Assembly: GCA_913031135.1 (NCBI GenBank)
Contig: CAJWEH010000005.1
Span: 1-32,899 of the forward strand
Direction: 5' to 3'
DNA length: 32,899 nucleotides
From: an uncultured Puniceicoccaceae bacterium
GTDB lineage: Bacteria; Verrucomicrobiota; Verrucomicrobiia; Opitutales; Coraliomargaritaceae
The stretch's first letter is position 1. Each line of letters begins with the position of its first letter. The notes beneath the pieces are model-generated. The model was not told the DNA's origin, did no database searches, and saw nothing but the letters and a program-made list of their open reading frames with translations. Below are positions 1-9,027 of the stretch, in pieces. The position numbers were made by a program, and so were the translations under genes.

Positions 1-73
1 ATATGGGTAAAGGAGTAATATTTTCTGTGCAAGGTTTTTAACGGTTTTTTCGTGATTCTATTATGCTTTCATC

Positions 74-101
74 TTGAAACCCTATTTTTAGAACCTATAT
101 C
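74..101 (+). promoter_or_regulatory. Candidate sigma-70-type promoter of the dUTPase gene
   Basis: TTGAAA (74-79), a 16-base spacer and TATATC (96-101). The -10 ends 9 bases before the ATG at 111, so the transcript would start within a few bases of the start codon. No Shine-Dalgarno sequence is present. Assigned by consensus only. Confidence 0.45.
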
Positions 102-110
102 TTTAGTGCT

Positions 111-482
111 ATGGATAAGTTAGATAAAATTTTTGAGATGCAAGATGAGTTAAATCAGCGCATTGGAGTTAACACAGAAGGGCTTTCTGAAGAAGAGAAG
201 ACAAAATGGGTTTTAAACTACACGAGGGCAATGCAACAAGAAATGTCAGAGTTGATCGATTCTGTTCCTTGGAAGTGGTGGGCAAAATACCAAGAGTTTG
301 ATGATCAAAATGCCAAAGTGGAGATTATTGACTTGTTTCACTTTTTAATTTCTCTGGCTCAGGTCATGGGAATGACACCCGAGGATGTTTATCAGGCTTA
401 TGTCAAAAAAAATAAAGTAAACCATGATCGCCAAGAAAGTGGTTACTCTAAAAAAGACGAATCCGATTCTCGTCACATTTAA
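111..482 (+). CDS. Dimeric (all-alpha) dUTPase-family NTP pyrophosphatase
   Basis: This 123-residue protein belongs to the all-alpha NTP pyrophosphatase superfamily, close to the dimeric dUTPases that hydrolyse dUTP to dUMP and PPi and keep uracil out of DNA. The metal-binding helices are visible: EMQDELN near residue 9, QEMSELIDSVPWKWW near 43, VEIIDLFHFLI near 70, and a C-terminal YVKKNKVNHDRQESGY segment typical of the family. The ATG at 111 has no ribosome-binding site but follows a good promoter at 9 bases. The CPBP protease gene starts 11 bases after its stop, so the two probably share a transcript. The tail after the conserved tyrosine is short and charged. The substrate (dUTP, dCTP or another dNTP) cannot be fixed from sequence alone. 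Confidence 0.85.
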   Translation: MDKLDKIFEMQDELNQRIGVNTEGLSEEEKTKWVLNYTRAMQQEMSELIDSVPWKWWAKYQEFDDQNAKVEIIDLFHFLISLAQVMGMTPEDVYQAYVKKNKVNHDRQESGYSKKDESDSRHI

Positions 483-493
483 GCCTTTATCGA

Positions 494-1096
494 ATGAACG
501 ATAGTATCTTTGTTAATTTCATTTATTGCGGAATTGCCCTCTACCTAGTGAATGTCTACCGAATAGACATTCGTAAATTTATTTGCAATGAGTCGAACCC
601 TAAAGCCTTGCCTGGTGCATCGCCCGCAAGTCCACTTTTATTAATAGCTTCAATACTTGGTGCTTTTGTCCTTTTGGGAATGGCTGTGATTGGTGAATAT
701 GCCTTAGGTCTTGTCGAAGCTCAAAGTGAGTTAGTTTGGTATTCTGTCTTTGCTTTGCTTGCAGCCGGGATCATTGAAGAATTAGTGTTCCGAGGGTATT
801 TGGTGGTTCGCGGAAAAGATTCAGTCGTATTGGTCATGAGTTGTCTTTTCTTTTCTTTGGTTTTTGCACTCGTTCATGGTGGGTTTTGGGATACAGAGAA
901 TGGGTTTAGCTGGAATTTTTCGACTCAAGCCTATTTCAATTCATCGATTTGGTTTGTGAATTCGCTATGCTTTTATGCCTTGCGGTTCGGTCCTTGGAAT
1001 CCAACGCAATCCATTATTCCTTCAATCGTGGCTCATATGGCATTCAATCTTGGTGTTTATGTTGTTAAATTAAGCCAAGGGTTTATCGTATTTTAG
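494..1096 (+). CDS. CPBP-family intramembrane glutamic endopeptidase (CAAX-like)
   Basis: This is a 200-residue polytopic membrane protein with hydrophobic segments near residues 5-22, 46-70, 79-95, 110-130 and 176-198. It carries the CPBP/ABI (CAAX protease-like) motifs: EELVFRGYL near residue 95 (paired glutamates and arginine), FALVHGGF near 124 and AHMAFN near 180. These residues line the intramembrane active site in the family. Bacterial members are variously linked to protein maturation, bacteriocin immunity or unknown roles, and nothing here identifies the substrate. It follows the dUTPase gene by 11 bases. Its stop codon overlaps that of the convergent M3 peptidase gene by 4 bases (1093-1096). 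Confidence 0.85.
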   Translation: MNDSIFVNFIYCGIALYLVNVYRIDIRKFICNESNPKALPGASPASPLLLIASILGAFVLLGMAVIGEYALGLVEAQSELVWYSVFALLAAGIIEELVFRGYLVVRGKDSVVLVMSCLFFSLVFALVHGGFWDTENGFSWNFSTQAYFNSSIWFVNSLCFYALRFGPWNPTQSIIPSIVAHMAFNLGVYVVKLSQGFIVF

Positions 1097-3201
1097 ATTT
1101 GAATTCCATCTCGTTTTAGGAGGGCTTCAATAGAGGGGTTACGACCCATAAAGTTTTGAAAAAGTTCATACGGGTCTTCTGAGTTGCCCTTTGAAAGTAT
1201 TTTTTCCCTAAATTCTAATCCTACTTTAGGGTTTAAGAGCCCTTCTTTTTTAAAGCGAGTGAAGGCATCGGCATCTAGTACTTCTGCCCATTTGTATGAA
1301 TAATATCCGGCAGCATAGCCAGTCGAGCTACTAAAGAGATGTCCGAAGTTATGGGTAATCGGGAGTGATTTTGTATTCAACTCAAGAAGATAGTTTTTTA
1401 GGCGTTTTTCTAAATAGGCATCCGTATCTTCTGTAGCATGAGAAGGCCAATCAATATGAAGATCTAAATCCAGTTTTGAAAGGCTGAGTTGCCGCATCGT
1501 TGATAGTGCTTTTAAATGATTTCTTGAAGATTGCATTTTCTCAAACAAAGCTTCGGGGATCCTTTCTCCTGTCTTATAGTGCCGGGCAAACAAATCTAGG
1601 CTTTCTCGCTCCCAGCACCAATTCTCTAATATTTGAGAAGGTAATTCTACAAAGTCCCAAGCGACATTGACACCATTTAAAGAAGGGACTTCTACTGTTC
1701 CACACAAATGATGTAGGAGATGTCCAAATTCATGGAAAATAGTTTCTACTTCATGATGTGTTAATAGTGCGGGGGTATCCTTTAATGGACGAGTTAGGTT
1801 TCCACAGATTAGTCCTAGGTGTGGTGTATGTGCCTTGGGGTCACCTGTTTTATTTCCAGTTCTTAGGTAGTTCATCCAAGCACCGCTTCTCTTATTTTCT
1901 CTTGGGTGCCAGTCGGCATAAAAAGTTCCAAGAACAATAGCTTTTTTGGCATCTAGAATCTGATAAAGTTTTACATCAGGATGCCATATTTCAGGTAGGT
2001 CGGGCTTTGTTGTTGCGTTGTCGATACCGGGCTCTTGGTAGTGTGTTTTTAGCTCTTTTATTTTGAGGCTAAATAAGGTGCTAGTGATGGAAAAAAGCCC
2101 TTCAATCACATTATGGATTGGGAAATATGGGCGCAAGGCTTCTTCATCAAATTCGAATGTCTCATTCCTATATTTTTCACACCAATAGCCGACTTCCCAA
2201 GGTTCTAGAGGTGTCTGCTTGGGGTTTTTTTCTTGAGAGTTTTTGAATGATTTTAGGCTGGTATATTCAGCGTGAAAGGCAGGCAGTATTTTTTTGTGAA
2301 TAGATTCAATGAACGCTTGGGCGCTTTCCCCGCTTTTTACCATTCGACGATTTGTCGTGTATTCAGCGAAGTTAGCCTTTCCGATAATTTGTGCAAATTG
2401 ATGGCGTAATTTTAAAATTTTTAGTACGAGTGGGCGATTGTCATATGGGGCTTTTCTGCCAATTGATTGATAGGCTTCCCACATTGATTTTTTCAGAGCG
2501 GAATTTTCAGCATAGGTCATGACTGGAATATAGCTTGTTGCTTGTAGGGTAAAACGCCAAGCATCGGGATGTCCTTTTTCTATGGCATTTTCTTTAGCTG
2601 CTTGAAGCGCTGATTTTGGGAGTCCTTTTAGTTCATCGGGATTTTTAATCAGTAATTCCCAATCATTTGTGGCATCTAAACAATTTTCGGAATAGTTTTG
2701 GGTCAATTCTGCCAGCTCTTTTTGTAGTGCTCTTAAAGTATCTTTCTTTTCTGCTGATAGATCGGCACCTTCTTCTTTGAAGTCTTCTATGGTCTCATTA
2801 ATATGGCGTTTCTTGGCGAGCGCTTGTTTTTGTGCAGAGGGGCTATTTGCATAATGATTGAGGACCTTCCAAAGGGCTTCGTTTAATGGAATATTTGTGA
2901 AAAATTCAGTGACTTTTGGGAGCAACTGATTAATTGCGTCTCTGAGCGCGGTTGAATTCTTAACACTATCTAGATGATTAACAAATCCCCATGCTGTATT
3001 TAAAGGTTCTAAAGAAGCCTCAAGTGCAGCAAAAGTGTTTTCATAGCTTAGAGACTCAGCTTCGGAAGCTTGTTTGATGAGCTCATTTATATTTGTGTCT
3101 GCTCTTTCGATGGCTAATTCAATATCATTCGAAATGTGTTTTGGGTCTAAGCTCGACCAGTCGGGGTGTTGTTTTTTGGTAAGAAAAGGATTTGGATTCA
3201 T
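1093..3201 (-). CDS. prlC: M3-family zinc oligopeptidase (oligopeptidase A-like)
   Basis: This 702-residue protein is the size of oligopeptidase A (PrlC) and related thimet-type M3 peptidases, cytosolic zinc enzymes that degrade short peptides, including cleaved signal peptides. The zinc site is clear: HEFGHLLHH near residue 490 supplies two histidines and the catalytic glutamate, and the third ligand is expected in the downstream VELPSQILENW segment. The N-terminal half is the charged helical lid typical of the family. It begins at an ATG without a Shine-Dalgarno sequence, 6 bases after the stop of the binding-protein gene, and is the last gene of the tyrA-led minus-strand run. The symbol rests on family resemblance; a Dcp-like substrate range is possible. 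Confidence 0.9.
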   Translation of the reverse strand: MNPNPFLTKKQHPDWSSLDPKHISNDIELAIERADTNINELIKQASEAESLSYENTFAALEASLEPLNTAWGFVNHLDSVKNSTALRDAINQLLPKVTEFFTNIPLNEALWKVLNHYANSPSAQKQALAKKRHINETIEDFKEEGADLSAEKKDTLRALQKELAELTQNYSENCLDATNDWELLIKNPDELKGLPKSALQAAKENAIEKGHPDAWRFTLQATSYIPVMTYAENSALKKSMWEAYQSIGRKAPYDNRPLVLKILKLRHQFAQIIGKANFAEYTTNRRMVKSGESAQAFIESIHKKILPAFHAEYTSLKSFKNSQEKNPKQTPLEPWEVGYWCEKYRNETFEFDEEALRPYFPIHNVIEGLFSITSTLFSLKIKELKTHYQEPGIDNATTKPDLPEIWHPDVKLYQILDAKKAIVLGTFYADWHPRENKRSGAWMNYLRTGNKTGDPKAHTPHLGLICGNLTRPLKDTPALLTHHEVETIFHEFGHLLHHLCGTVEVPSLNGVNVAWDFVELPSQILENWCWERESLDLFARHYKTGERIPEALFEKMQSSRNHLKALSTMRQLSLSKLDLDLHIDWPSHATEDTDAYLEKRLKNYLLELNTKSLPITHNFGHLFSSSTGYAAGYYSYKWAEVLDADAFTRFKKEGLLNPKVGLEFREKILSKGNSEDPYELFQNFMGRNPSIEALLKRDGIQI

Positions 3202-3207
3202 TTTAAT

Positions 3208-4167
3208 TTAGTTTAGCCAAGACTCCCATTCTCTTCGAAGCGCATGAATATTTTCCCAATTCACAATAATGGGTTGTGTTTTAAATTCATTAGATTCGGG
3301 AAGTTTATTATTAAAAATTTTGTTTATTAGTGTTTCACAAGAAATTGCTCCCCATTGAAAATAGGGGTGTATTATAAATGTTTTTACGAAGTTTAAATCA
3401 TAAGAAAGGTATGAGATTGGAGAGCTTTGCATGGAAACAATGGGCATTTCTCCTGCTTGCCAAGGGAATTTAGGCAAACCTCGAAGTGCCCAATCATCTA
3501 AGAAAATCCACCCTTTTATTAAATTATTTTCATCGGCATGCATTGTTTCTTGGATTTTTTCTATAGCGCTGTGATAACTTGAATTGGTAAATACAATTTT
3601 TTCTATTCGCTTATAGCCTAAGGCATCCTTTAATCCATTTAGTCTTTCTTGATAGATTTGGCTTGGGTTCTCTTTTGTTAAAATGGCAACTCTACCTTTT
3701 GTAGGTAACTTTTTAAGCATTGCTTGTGCCATGAGTGCACCTGCTTTATATTCATCTGATGAAATGGAAAGGAGTGCCTCGGATAAATCGGGAATGGTAT
3801 TTTCTATGAAGACAATTTCTTTATTAGATTCTTGGTATAAATCAAGTATAGGCGATATGTTTTCTACACTGTTTGGGCAAATGATTATCGCATCCGCATT
3901 GGAGAAAAACGCTTTTGAAAGCGCGTCAGTTTGATTTTTGAAATAAACCGTGTTCGGGGAATATTCTAGGCATTCGATGTCAATTGAATAAGCTTTTGCA
4001 AGATGTTCTGCTTTATGGGTAATTCCTGAAAATACCGCTTTGTGTTTAGTGTTTTCAATAGTTTCGCCAATAAATACTATTTTAAATGTGCCCAATAATT
4101 CATTGTTCTGTGAGAAAGTGTTCAGCGTGGAGATAATGAAAATACCTATTAGTAGGGTCTGCTTCAT
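3208..4167 (-). CDS. Exported periplasmic sugar-binding-protein-like protein, orphan
   Basis: This 319-residue protein starts with a signal peptide (MKQTLLIGIFIISTLNTFSQ) and then shows the alternating beta-alpha pattern of type I periplasmic binding proteins related to RbsB and LacI ligand domains. Examples are FKIVFIGETIENT at the first strand, DAIIICPNSV near 92, KEIVFIENTIP near 115, SSDEYKAGALMAQAML near 135 and GRVAILTKE near 158. No lipobox cysteine is seen. There is no ABC permease or ATPase gene in the window, so it is either an orphan capture protein or a sensor partner encoded elsewhere. It sits 12 bases after purM and 6 bases before the M3 peptidase gene. The ligand is unknown. 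Confidence 0.75.
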   Translation of the reverse strand: MKQTLLIGIFIISTLNTFSQNNELLGTFKIVFIGETIENTKHKAVFSGITHKAEHLAKAYSIDIECLEYSPNTVYFKNQTDALSKAFFSNADAIIICPNSVENISPILDLYQESNKEIVFIENTIPDLSEALLSISSDEYKAGALMAQAMLKKLPTKGRVAILTKENPSQIYQERLNGLKDALGYKRIEKIVFTNSSYHSAIEKIQETMHADENNLIKGWIFLDDWALRGLPKFPWQAGEMPIVSMQSSPISYLSYDLNFVKTFIIHPYFQWGAISCETLINKIFNNKLPESNEFKTQPIIVNWENIHALRREWESWLN

Positions 4168-4179
4168 TTCTTAAGAAAC

Positions 4180-5367
4180 TTATGTGTTTAGGCTGTACGT
4201 TAAAACGGAATCATTATGGTGGATGCTTAATCGATTACCACCATTACTTTTTTCGGTGTGCCCAATGACTTTTGCATTTATGCCAAAGGATTCACTGCAC
4301 TCAATCACAGTTTGAGCAAAATCTTCTTTGCAGTATAATTCAAGTCTATGTCCCATGTTGTAAACGCGAAACATTTCCTCGTCACTAGTTTTGCTCGCTT
4401 TTTGGATCGCTTTAAAAATAGGCGGAATAGGCATTAGGGCATCTTTTATAAAGTGTATATTTTTGCCAAATCGCAGGCATTTGCTTTGGCCGCCGCCTGA
4501 ACAATGGACCATTCCATAGATTTTGTTACGGTGATTTTTCAACAGTTTTTGAATCACAGGTGCATAGGATCGAGTGGGGCTCATTATGGCTTCGCCAATC
4601 GTCATGTCGGATTCTGGAAGAGGGTCTGTTAATAAGTAAGGCCCACAGTATAGATATTGAGGATCTGTATTTGTGTCGGCAGTTTCGGGATAGTTATTTA
4701 AGTAGTATTTGGAGAGTAAATCATGGCGAGCGCTGGTAAGGCCATTACTGCCAATACCTGAGTTGTAAAAATGTTCGTAGGTCGCTTTCCCGGAAGACTC
4801 TAATCCGACGATAGCAAGTCCTGCCTCAATCCTGTCATTATCAACGACTTTCTCTTTATCAAAAACAGCCACCGCACATGAGTCGACTGTAACGGTTTGA
4901 GTTAAGTCGCCTACATCTGCAGTTTCACCTCCACCGCTAAAAATAGAGATGCCATTTTTCCTTAAGTCATCCAAGAAGGATTCCGTTCCTGAAATCAATT
5001 CTGCAAGAACTTCGCCTGGGATGTTTCGAGCATTGCGGTTTATCGTACTTGAAAGGAGGATGTTTTCAGATGCACCAATACAGATAAGGTCATCAATATT
5101 CATGACGACACTATCCTGCGCCGTTTTTCTAAAGGCGGAAGGATCGCCCGTCTCTTTGTAATGCAAATAGGCAAGCGTACTTTTTGTCCCAGATCCATCG
5201 GAATGGATCACACAGCATTTATTTGGGTCTCCCGTTAAGAAATCGGGGTTGATTTTACAAAATGCTCCTGGAAATAGACCTTTCTCTAATCCATCAACAA
5301 CGGCATGGACTTCCTCTTTGCTAGAAGAGACGCCTCTCATTGAGTAGCGATCTTTTTCAATGTTCAT
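4180..5367 (-). CDS. purM: Phosphoribosylformylglycinamidine cyclo-ligase, long form (AIR synthase)
   Basis: PurM closes the imidazole ring in step five of purine synthesis (FGAM + ATP to AIR). The protein has the AIR-synthase architecture: an N-terminal ATP-binding half with [15 protein letters not shown] near residue 54, a [12 protein letters not shown] segment near 88 and [12 protein letters not shown] near 142, then a C-terminal half with HCSGGGQSK near 288. At 395 residues it is longer than the roughly 345-residue classical enzyme, and several motifs differ from it (for example GGETADV instead of GGETAEM), matching the longer form I associate with Bacteroidetes-like lineages. Its ATG overlaps the plsC stop in a TCAT/ATGA junction, which suggests translational coupling. 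An AIR-synthase-related paralog is a less likely reading. Confidence 0.8.
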   Translation of the reverse strand: MNIEKDRYSMRGVSSSKEEVHAVVDGLEKGLFPGAFCKINPDFLTGDPNKCCVIHSDGSGTKSTLAYLHYKETGDPSAFRKTAQDSVVMNIDDLICIGASENILLSSTINRNARNIPGEVLAELISGTESFLDDLRKNGISIFSGGGETADVGDLTQTVTVDSCAVAVFDKEKVVDNDRIEAGLAIVGLESSGKATYEHFYNSGIGSNGLTSARHDLLSKYYLNNYPETADTNTDPQYLYCGPYLLTDPLPESDMTIGEAIMSPTRSYAPVIQKLLKNHRNKIYGMVHCSGGGQSKCLRFGKNIHFIKDALMPIPPIFKAIQKASKTSDEEMFRVYNMGHRLELYCKEDFAQTVIECSESFGINAKVIGHTEKSNGGNRLSIHHNDSVLTYSLNT

Positions 5368-6020
5368 ATGATAGTTTCTTTGTGTGGTTTAATTTCATGG
5401 ATCGCCTGTATTATTCGATTTGAAGCCTCGAGGTACCGGTCTGGATTATCTACACCGGGATCTAAATCTTTATAAGAGATGGGCTGACCATAGCTAACAT
5501 GTATGTGAATTCCTAAGGTAGGCAATTTTTTATTGCGACCAAAGGCTTCGAATGCACCAAAAATTCTAGTAGGCACAACGGTTGCTTTTGATTTAATTGC
5601 AATCATGCCGGTTCCTGCTTGTGGCGACTGCAATTCTCCATCCATAGATCGGGTTCCTTCGGGAAAAATAGCTGTTGCTTGATTATTTTTTAAAACTTTA
5701 AAAATAGATTTAATGGATTGAACATCTGCGGTTCCTCTTGAAACGGGGATAGTGCCAATTTTGTGCAGGCAACGACCAAAAAACCCTTTAAATAGTGTGT
5801 CCCGTGCAAGGTAATGAATCGGCCTGGATACTTTCACTCCTATAACCGGAGGATCATAAAAACTGGAATGGTTAGAGGCAAAAATGGTCGGCCCTTTAGT
5901 GGGAATATTTTCTAGACCCGATGCGGTGTGTGAATGAAAGGTTGTGAAGAATGCATTTAAGCTACGTCTAACGAGTTCGTAAGGCTTTGGAATGGAATCT
6001 AATATGCAATCTGGATTCAT
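5364..6020 (-). CDS. plsC: 1-acyl-sn-glycerol-3-phosphate acyltransferase (PlsC family)
   Basis: This is a 218-residue acyltransferase that adds the second acyl chain to lysophosphatidate at the inner membrane. The catalytic HX4D block NHSSFYDPP (near residue 50) and the substrate-binding FPEGTRS (near 119) are intact, and a further motif [13 protein letters not shown] lies near 147. It lacks long transmembrane segments, as many short PlsC proteins do. The start codon overlaps the cmk stop and its own stop overlaps the purM start, both in ATGA junctions, so these three genes are probably translated in sequence. The cmk-plsC pairing is also known from chlamydiae and some Firmicutes, which fits a PVC-group host but does not prove it. 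Confidence 0.9.
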   Translation of the reverse strand: MNPDCILDSIPKPYELVRRSLNAFFTTFHSHTASGLENIPTKGPTIFASNHSSFYDPPVIGVKVSRPIHYLARDTLFKGFFGRCLHKIGTIPVSRGTADVQSIKSIFKVLKNNQATAIFPEGTRSMDGELQSPQAGTGMIAIKSKATVVPTRIFGAFEAFGRNKKLPTLGIHIHVSYGQPISYKDLDPGVDNPDRYLEASNRIIQAIHEIKPHKETII

Positions 6021-6691
6021 GCCGATTCAATATGTTTTAATATGCTATCTATAACTTGATCTAAAGAAAGTAAAGATGTGTTTAGTTTTAATGCATCTGG
6101 AGGGCAGGTTAGAGGAGCAATTTTTCGGGTGGAATCGAGGTCGTCTCGTTTTGAAATGGGATCAATTTGTCCTTCATTCTTTCTTCTGGCAATTCGAGTT
6201 TTTTCATCTGCGTGTAGAAAGATCTTTAAGTATGCATCTGGGAAGACTACACTTCCAATGTCCCTTCCTTCGATAACCATTCCAGGGATGCCTGCGTCTT
6301 GAGTGTATGTTTTTAGAGAACGTTGATAGTCTAGTAGGAAATTTCGAATGGGTTCCATTGAGGCAAATTTAGAAACGGAGTTATTGATTTCTTCTGTCCT
6401 TAGGGCTTTGGTTTGAAGTAATTCCTGTCCTATTTTCAAAATAGCACTTCCTTCGATTATTTCAGTATCAATAGGCACCGAGCGCAGTATAGTTTCTAAA
6501 GAGGAATTTGGATCTTTTGGTGTGATCTTTTTTTGTATTAAGTGATGGCATAAAATTCGAAAATGTGAGCCGGTATCAACATGAAGAAATCCCAGTTCTT
6601 TTGCTATGGCATTGGCTGTTGTCGACTTGCCGGTCGCCGCTGCACCATCTATAGTAATGATTTTAAAAGGCTGTTTAGCGTTCGGATTCAT
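6017..6691 (-). CDS. cmk: Cytidylate kinase
   Basis: This 224-residue kinase phosphorylates CMP and dCMP using ATP. The P-loop ITIDGAAATGKSTTA lies near residue 13, the DTGSHFR nucleotide-site segment near 40, the IEGRDIGSVVFPDA block near 140 and the lid arginines in HADEKTRIARRKNE near 160, all in the expected order and spacing. The ATG is inside the 3' end of aroA, giving a 17-base overlap, and there is no Shine-Dalgarno sequence, so translation may depend on ribosomes finishing aroA. In enterobacteria aroA-cmk is followed by rpsA; here plsC takes that position. An antisense reading frame across this gene encodes nothing recognisable. Confidence 0.95.
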   Translation of the reverse strand: MNPNAKQPFKIITIDGAAATGKSTTANAIAKELGFLHVDTGSHFRILCHHLIQKKITPKDPNSSLETILRSVPIDTEIIEGSAILKIGQELLQTKALRTEEINNSVSKFASMEPIRNFLLDYQRSLKTYTQDAGIPGMVIEGRDIGSVVFPDAYLKIFLHADEKTRIARRKNEGQIDPISKRDDLDSTRKIAPLTCPPDALKLNTSLLSLDQVIDSILKHIESA

Positions 6692-8027
6692 TTCTTAACA
6701 GTTCTAAAGTTTTAAAAAAATCAGGAAATGTTTTTCCGCAACAGTTAGGATCTTTAATCGATAGCCACGGCTTGCCGTCCTCTAATAAATCATAAGTGCC
6801 TAAGATCGCAAAACTCATTGCAAATCGATGGTCTTCGTAGGTGTCAATTTTAATGGTAGTATTCGATGCTCGCGCCTCTTGAGCAAGGCTCTTAAGAGCA
6901 GTTATGTCGGAGGTTATCTCTAGGGAGCTTTCCGTCTCTTTGACTTGTTGCCCTAACTTTTTTAGTTCCTTGGCCATAGCGGCAACACGATCAGTCTCTT
7001 GAAGACGGGTATGGCCGATCCCAGTAATGAGAGCGGTTTCGTTAATGATTGGAGTGATTGCTGCGTAGGTGAGAAAGGTGTCCGAAAAAAGATTAAAGTT
7101 TAGCTCTCGATGTATGGAGCTCACATTCGGCTTACGGTTTCTTTGTACACGCCAATTTTGATTTATTGAGTCAACGATGAGTCCGTGTTGTTTGAGGATA
7201 TTTGCAAACTGAGCATCACCTTGTATGAGTTCTTTTGGAATGTTTTGTATGTCTAGTTGACCTCCGTGTAAGAGAGATAATGCAAGGAAATAGCTGGCGG
7301 CAGAAAGATCTGGCTCAATCACATAAGTTCCTGTTTCTGGGGTTTTGTATGCTTCACTTTTTATGAAATAAGTTCCCGAATCCTCGTGTGTCGTTTGGAT
7401 TCCAAATCCTTTTTTCGTTGCTTCAGTGACGGAAACATAAGCAGGTCGTACATTCGGACAATGGAGTTTTAGATCGGCTCCAGCAGATGGAAGTACGAGT
7501 AGTAATGCTGATAATATTTGGCTACTAGCGGATGCGTCTACTTGAGCAAAATTCCGAGAAATTCCATTTGTGGTCATTCGAAAAGGGAAATGCCCCGGTT
7601 TTTTGTGAAAGATAAATTTGGCTGCACCTAAGGTTTCTAATGCGTCTAATAAACCTTGAATCGGGCGATCATACATCTGTGGGTCTCCATCTAGTTCATA
7701 GGTTCCCCCTTTTTGCAGTCCTAAGAATGCGGTTAAAAAGCGCGCTGCAGTTCCAGCATTTCCCACATGAATCGATGCCATTTTATTGGGGATGCGACTA
7801 GAAAGACCAACGATCCGAAGTTTTGAATCGGCATGATTTTCTTCAACCTCAAATCCAAGTGCTTTTAGCGCCTCAATCATTATTAGAGTATCTCTGCTGA
7901 ATAAGGCACCCTCTAAAACTATAGGGCCATTTGCTAAGGCTCCTAAAATTAAAGCACGATTGGTAATGCTTTTTGACCCTGGCAGCTTTAATGTGCTTTT
8001 TAAGGGCTTTTTAAAAGGGCGTATCAT
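6675..8027 (-). CDS. aroA: 3-phosphoshikimate 1-carboxyvinyltransferase (EPSP synthase)
   Basis: AroA condenses shikimate-3-phosphate with PEP in the sixth step of the shikimate pathway. Motifs in order are LPGSKSITNRALILGALA (residues 15-32), GNAGTAARFLTAFLG near 90, a YDRPI segment near 120 and the C-terminal NCCGKTFPDFF. The residue equivalent to E. coli Pro101 is phenylalanine in GTAARFL. I place the start at the ATG at 8027, giving 450 residues, because AGAGGAA lies 6-7 bases upstream; an in-frame ATG at 8045 would add six residues (MEEESL) that merely encode this ribosome-binding site. It follows tyrA by 28 bases with this start and overlaps cmk by 17 bases. Confidence 0.95.
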   Translation of the reverse strand: MIRPFKKPLKSTLKLPGSKSITNRALILGALANGPIVLEGALFSRDTLIMIEALKALGFEVEENHADSKLRIVGLSSRIPNKMASIHVGNAGTAARFLTAFLGLQKGGTYELDGDPQMYDRPIQGLLDALETLGAAKFIFHKKPGHFPFRMTTNGISRNFAQVDASASSQILSALLLVLPSAGADLKLHCPNVRPAYVSVTEATKKGFGIQTTHEDSGTYFIKSEAYKTPETGTYVIEPDLSAASYFLALSLLHGGQLDIQNIPKELIQGDAQFANILKQHGLIVDSINQNWRVQRNRKPNVSSIHRELNFNLFSDTFLTYAAITPIINETALITGIGHTRLQETDRVAAMAKELKKLGQQVKETESSLEITSDITALKSLAQEARASNTTIKIDTYEDHRFAMSFAILGTYDLLEDGKPWLSIKDPNCCGKTFPDFFKTLELLRNESER

Positions 8028-8033
8028 TAAAGA

Positions 8034-8040
8034 TTCCTCT
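8034..8040 (-). promoter_or_regulatory. Shine-Dalgarno site deciding the aroA start
   Basis: The minus strand reads AGAGGAA here, a few bases before the ATG at 8027. It is one of the very few clear Shine-Dalgarno sequences in the window and favours this start over the in-frame ATG at 8045. Confidence 0.6.
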
Positions 8041-8055
8041 TCCATAAATCAGTTT

Positions 8056-8916
8056 CTATTGTTGAGCCTCTTCAATTTTTTTTCTGATGGACTGACCGTC
8101 TTTCAGAGCTTCGTGAATACTCTTTGAATCCTTGTTTTGTATATGTGTTTTAAATCGTTTTATTTCCCTTTCAAGCTGATCTATAGCATCTATTATTTCA
8201 GTAGCGTTTTGTAAAAGGATGGATTCCCAAATTTCAGGGCTTCCGCCTGCAATGCGCGTGGTATCTTTTAGGCCTCCGCCTGCATGTTTAAAATCGTCTA
8301 AACCTAAGTCTCCGAAAGAAGTGCACAGCGCAGAAGCTAATACATGAGGAAGGTGGCTGATTTTTGCTACTAGGGCGTCATGTTGAGCTGCACCTAAACA
8401 ACTCACTTTCATTCCTAAGGCATTCCAAAATTGTTCTAGTTTTGCTAAAGCTATATTAGAACAATCCTTACTTGGAGTTAAAATACAGGAAGCATTTTGA
8501 AGCAGTTTAGCAGAAGCATTATCCATCCCTTGCTTTTCTGAACCTGCCATTGGGTGAGAGCCTATGAAATGAACTGTTTTACCCATGCATATTTTGTTTG
8601 CTTCTTCACAGATGGACTCTTTAACGCTCCCTACATCTGTGACAATGGCATCAGGCTTTAGTTCGTTAATTATTTTTGAAAACATGGGTATTATTTTATC
8701 TACTGGAACGCATAACAGGATTAAATCACTTTCTTTTACTGCATCAGATAAGGTATCATGGGCTAGGTCACACCAATCTTGTTCAGAACATTTCATTCTG
8801 CTCGCTTCGCTTCTTGCCCAAATGTGTATTTGCTTTGAGAGGTTTTTCTCTCTGATAGCCATTGCAATTGAGCCGCCTAATAATCCAGGGCCTATTATAC
8901 TAATGTTTTCAAACAT
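8056..8916 (-). CDS. tyrA: Prephenate/arogenate dehydrogenase
   Basis: TyrA oxidatively decarboxylates prephenate or arogenate toward tyrosine, using NAD(P). The N-terminal Rossmann fold is plain: GPGLLGGS at residues 9-16, LILLCVPV near 65 and VTDVGSVK near 92. The substrate-binding block GSHPMAGSEKQG near 118 and KISHLPHVLASAL near 185 follow, and then the helical dimerisation domain with AGGGLKDTTRIAGG near 213. At 286 residues it is a monofunctional enzyme without fused chorismate mutase or ACT domain. It is the first gene of the minus-strand operon that continues with aroA. Cofactor and substrate preference cannot be told from sequence by eye. Confidence 0.92.
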   Translation of the reverse strand: MFENISIIGPGLLGGSIAMAIREKNLSKQIHIWARSEASRMKCSEQDWCDLAHDTLSDAVKESDLILLCVPVDKIIPMFSKIINELKPDAIVTDVGSVKESICEEANKICMGKTVHFIGSHPMAGSEKQGMDNASAKLLQNASCILTPSKDCSNIALAKLEQFWNALGMKVSCLGAAQHDALVAKISHLPHVLASALCTSFGDLGLDDFKHAGGGLKDTTRIAGGSPEIWESILLQNATEIIDAIDQLEREIKRFKTHIQNKDSKSIHEALKDGQSIRKKIEEAQQ

Positions 8917-8988
8917 ATTAAAGTTACTTAAAACATTCTTTTGTCACTGTGCAATAAGTGTTTTTAATATTCAGCATTTTCAAATTGA

Positions 8989-9017
8989 TTGCTGCCAGTT
9001 AGTGTACAAAGTATAGC
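8989..9017 (+). promoter_or_regulatory. Candidate promoter of the repeat/FGE-like gene
   Basis: TTGCTG (8989-8994), a 17-base spacer and TATAGC (9012-9017). The -10 ends 10 bases before the ATG at 9028, implying a leader of only a few bases. This placement also argues against the in-frame TTG at 8989 as the start codon. Confidence 0.5.
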
Positions 9018-9027
9018 TGTTAGAATT

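Noticed and set aside
1-110. Partial gene at the left window edge
   Set aside because: No open frame with a recognisable product crosses the edge; it looks like an AT-rich leader with a promoter.
6076-6302. Overlapping plus-strand reading frames antisense to cmk
   Set aside because: They mirror a well-conserved cmk gene in other frames and show no recognisable protein pattern.
8989-9027. TTG at 8989 as the start of the FGE-like gene
   Set aside because: The TTG forms part of a good -35 hexamer, and the ATG at 9028 directly precedes the signal anchor.
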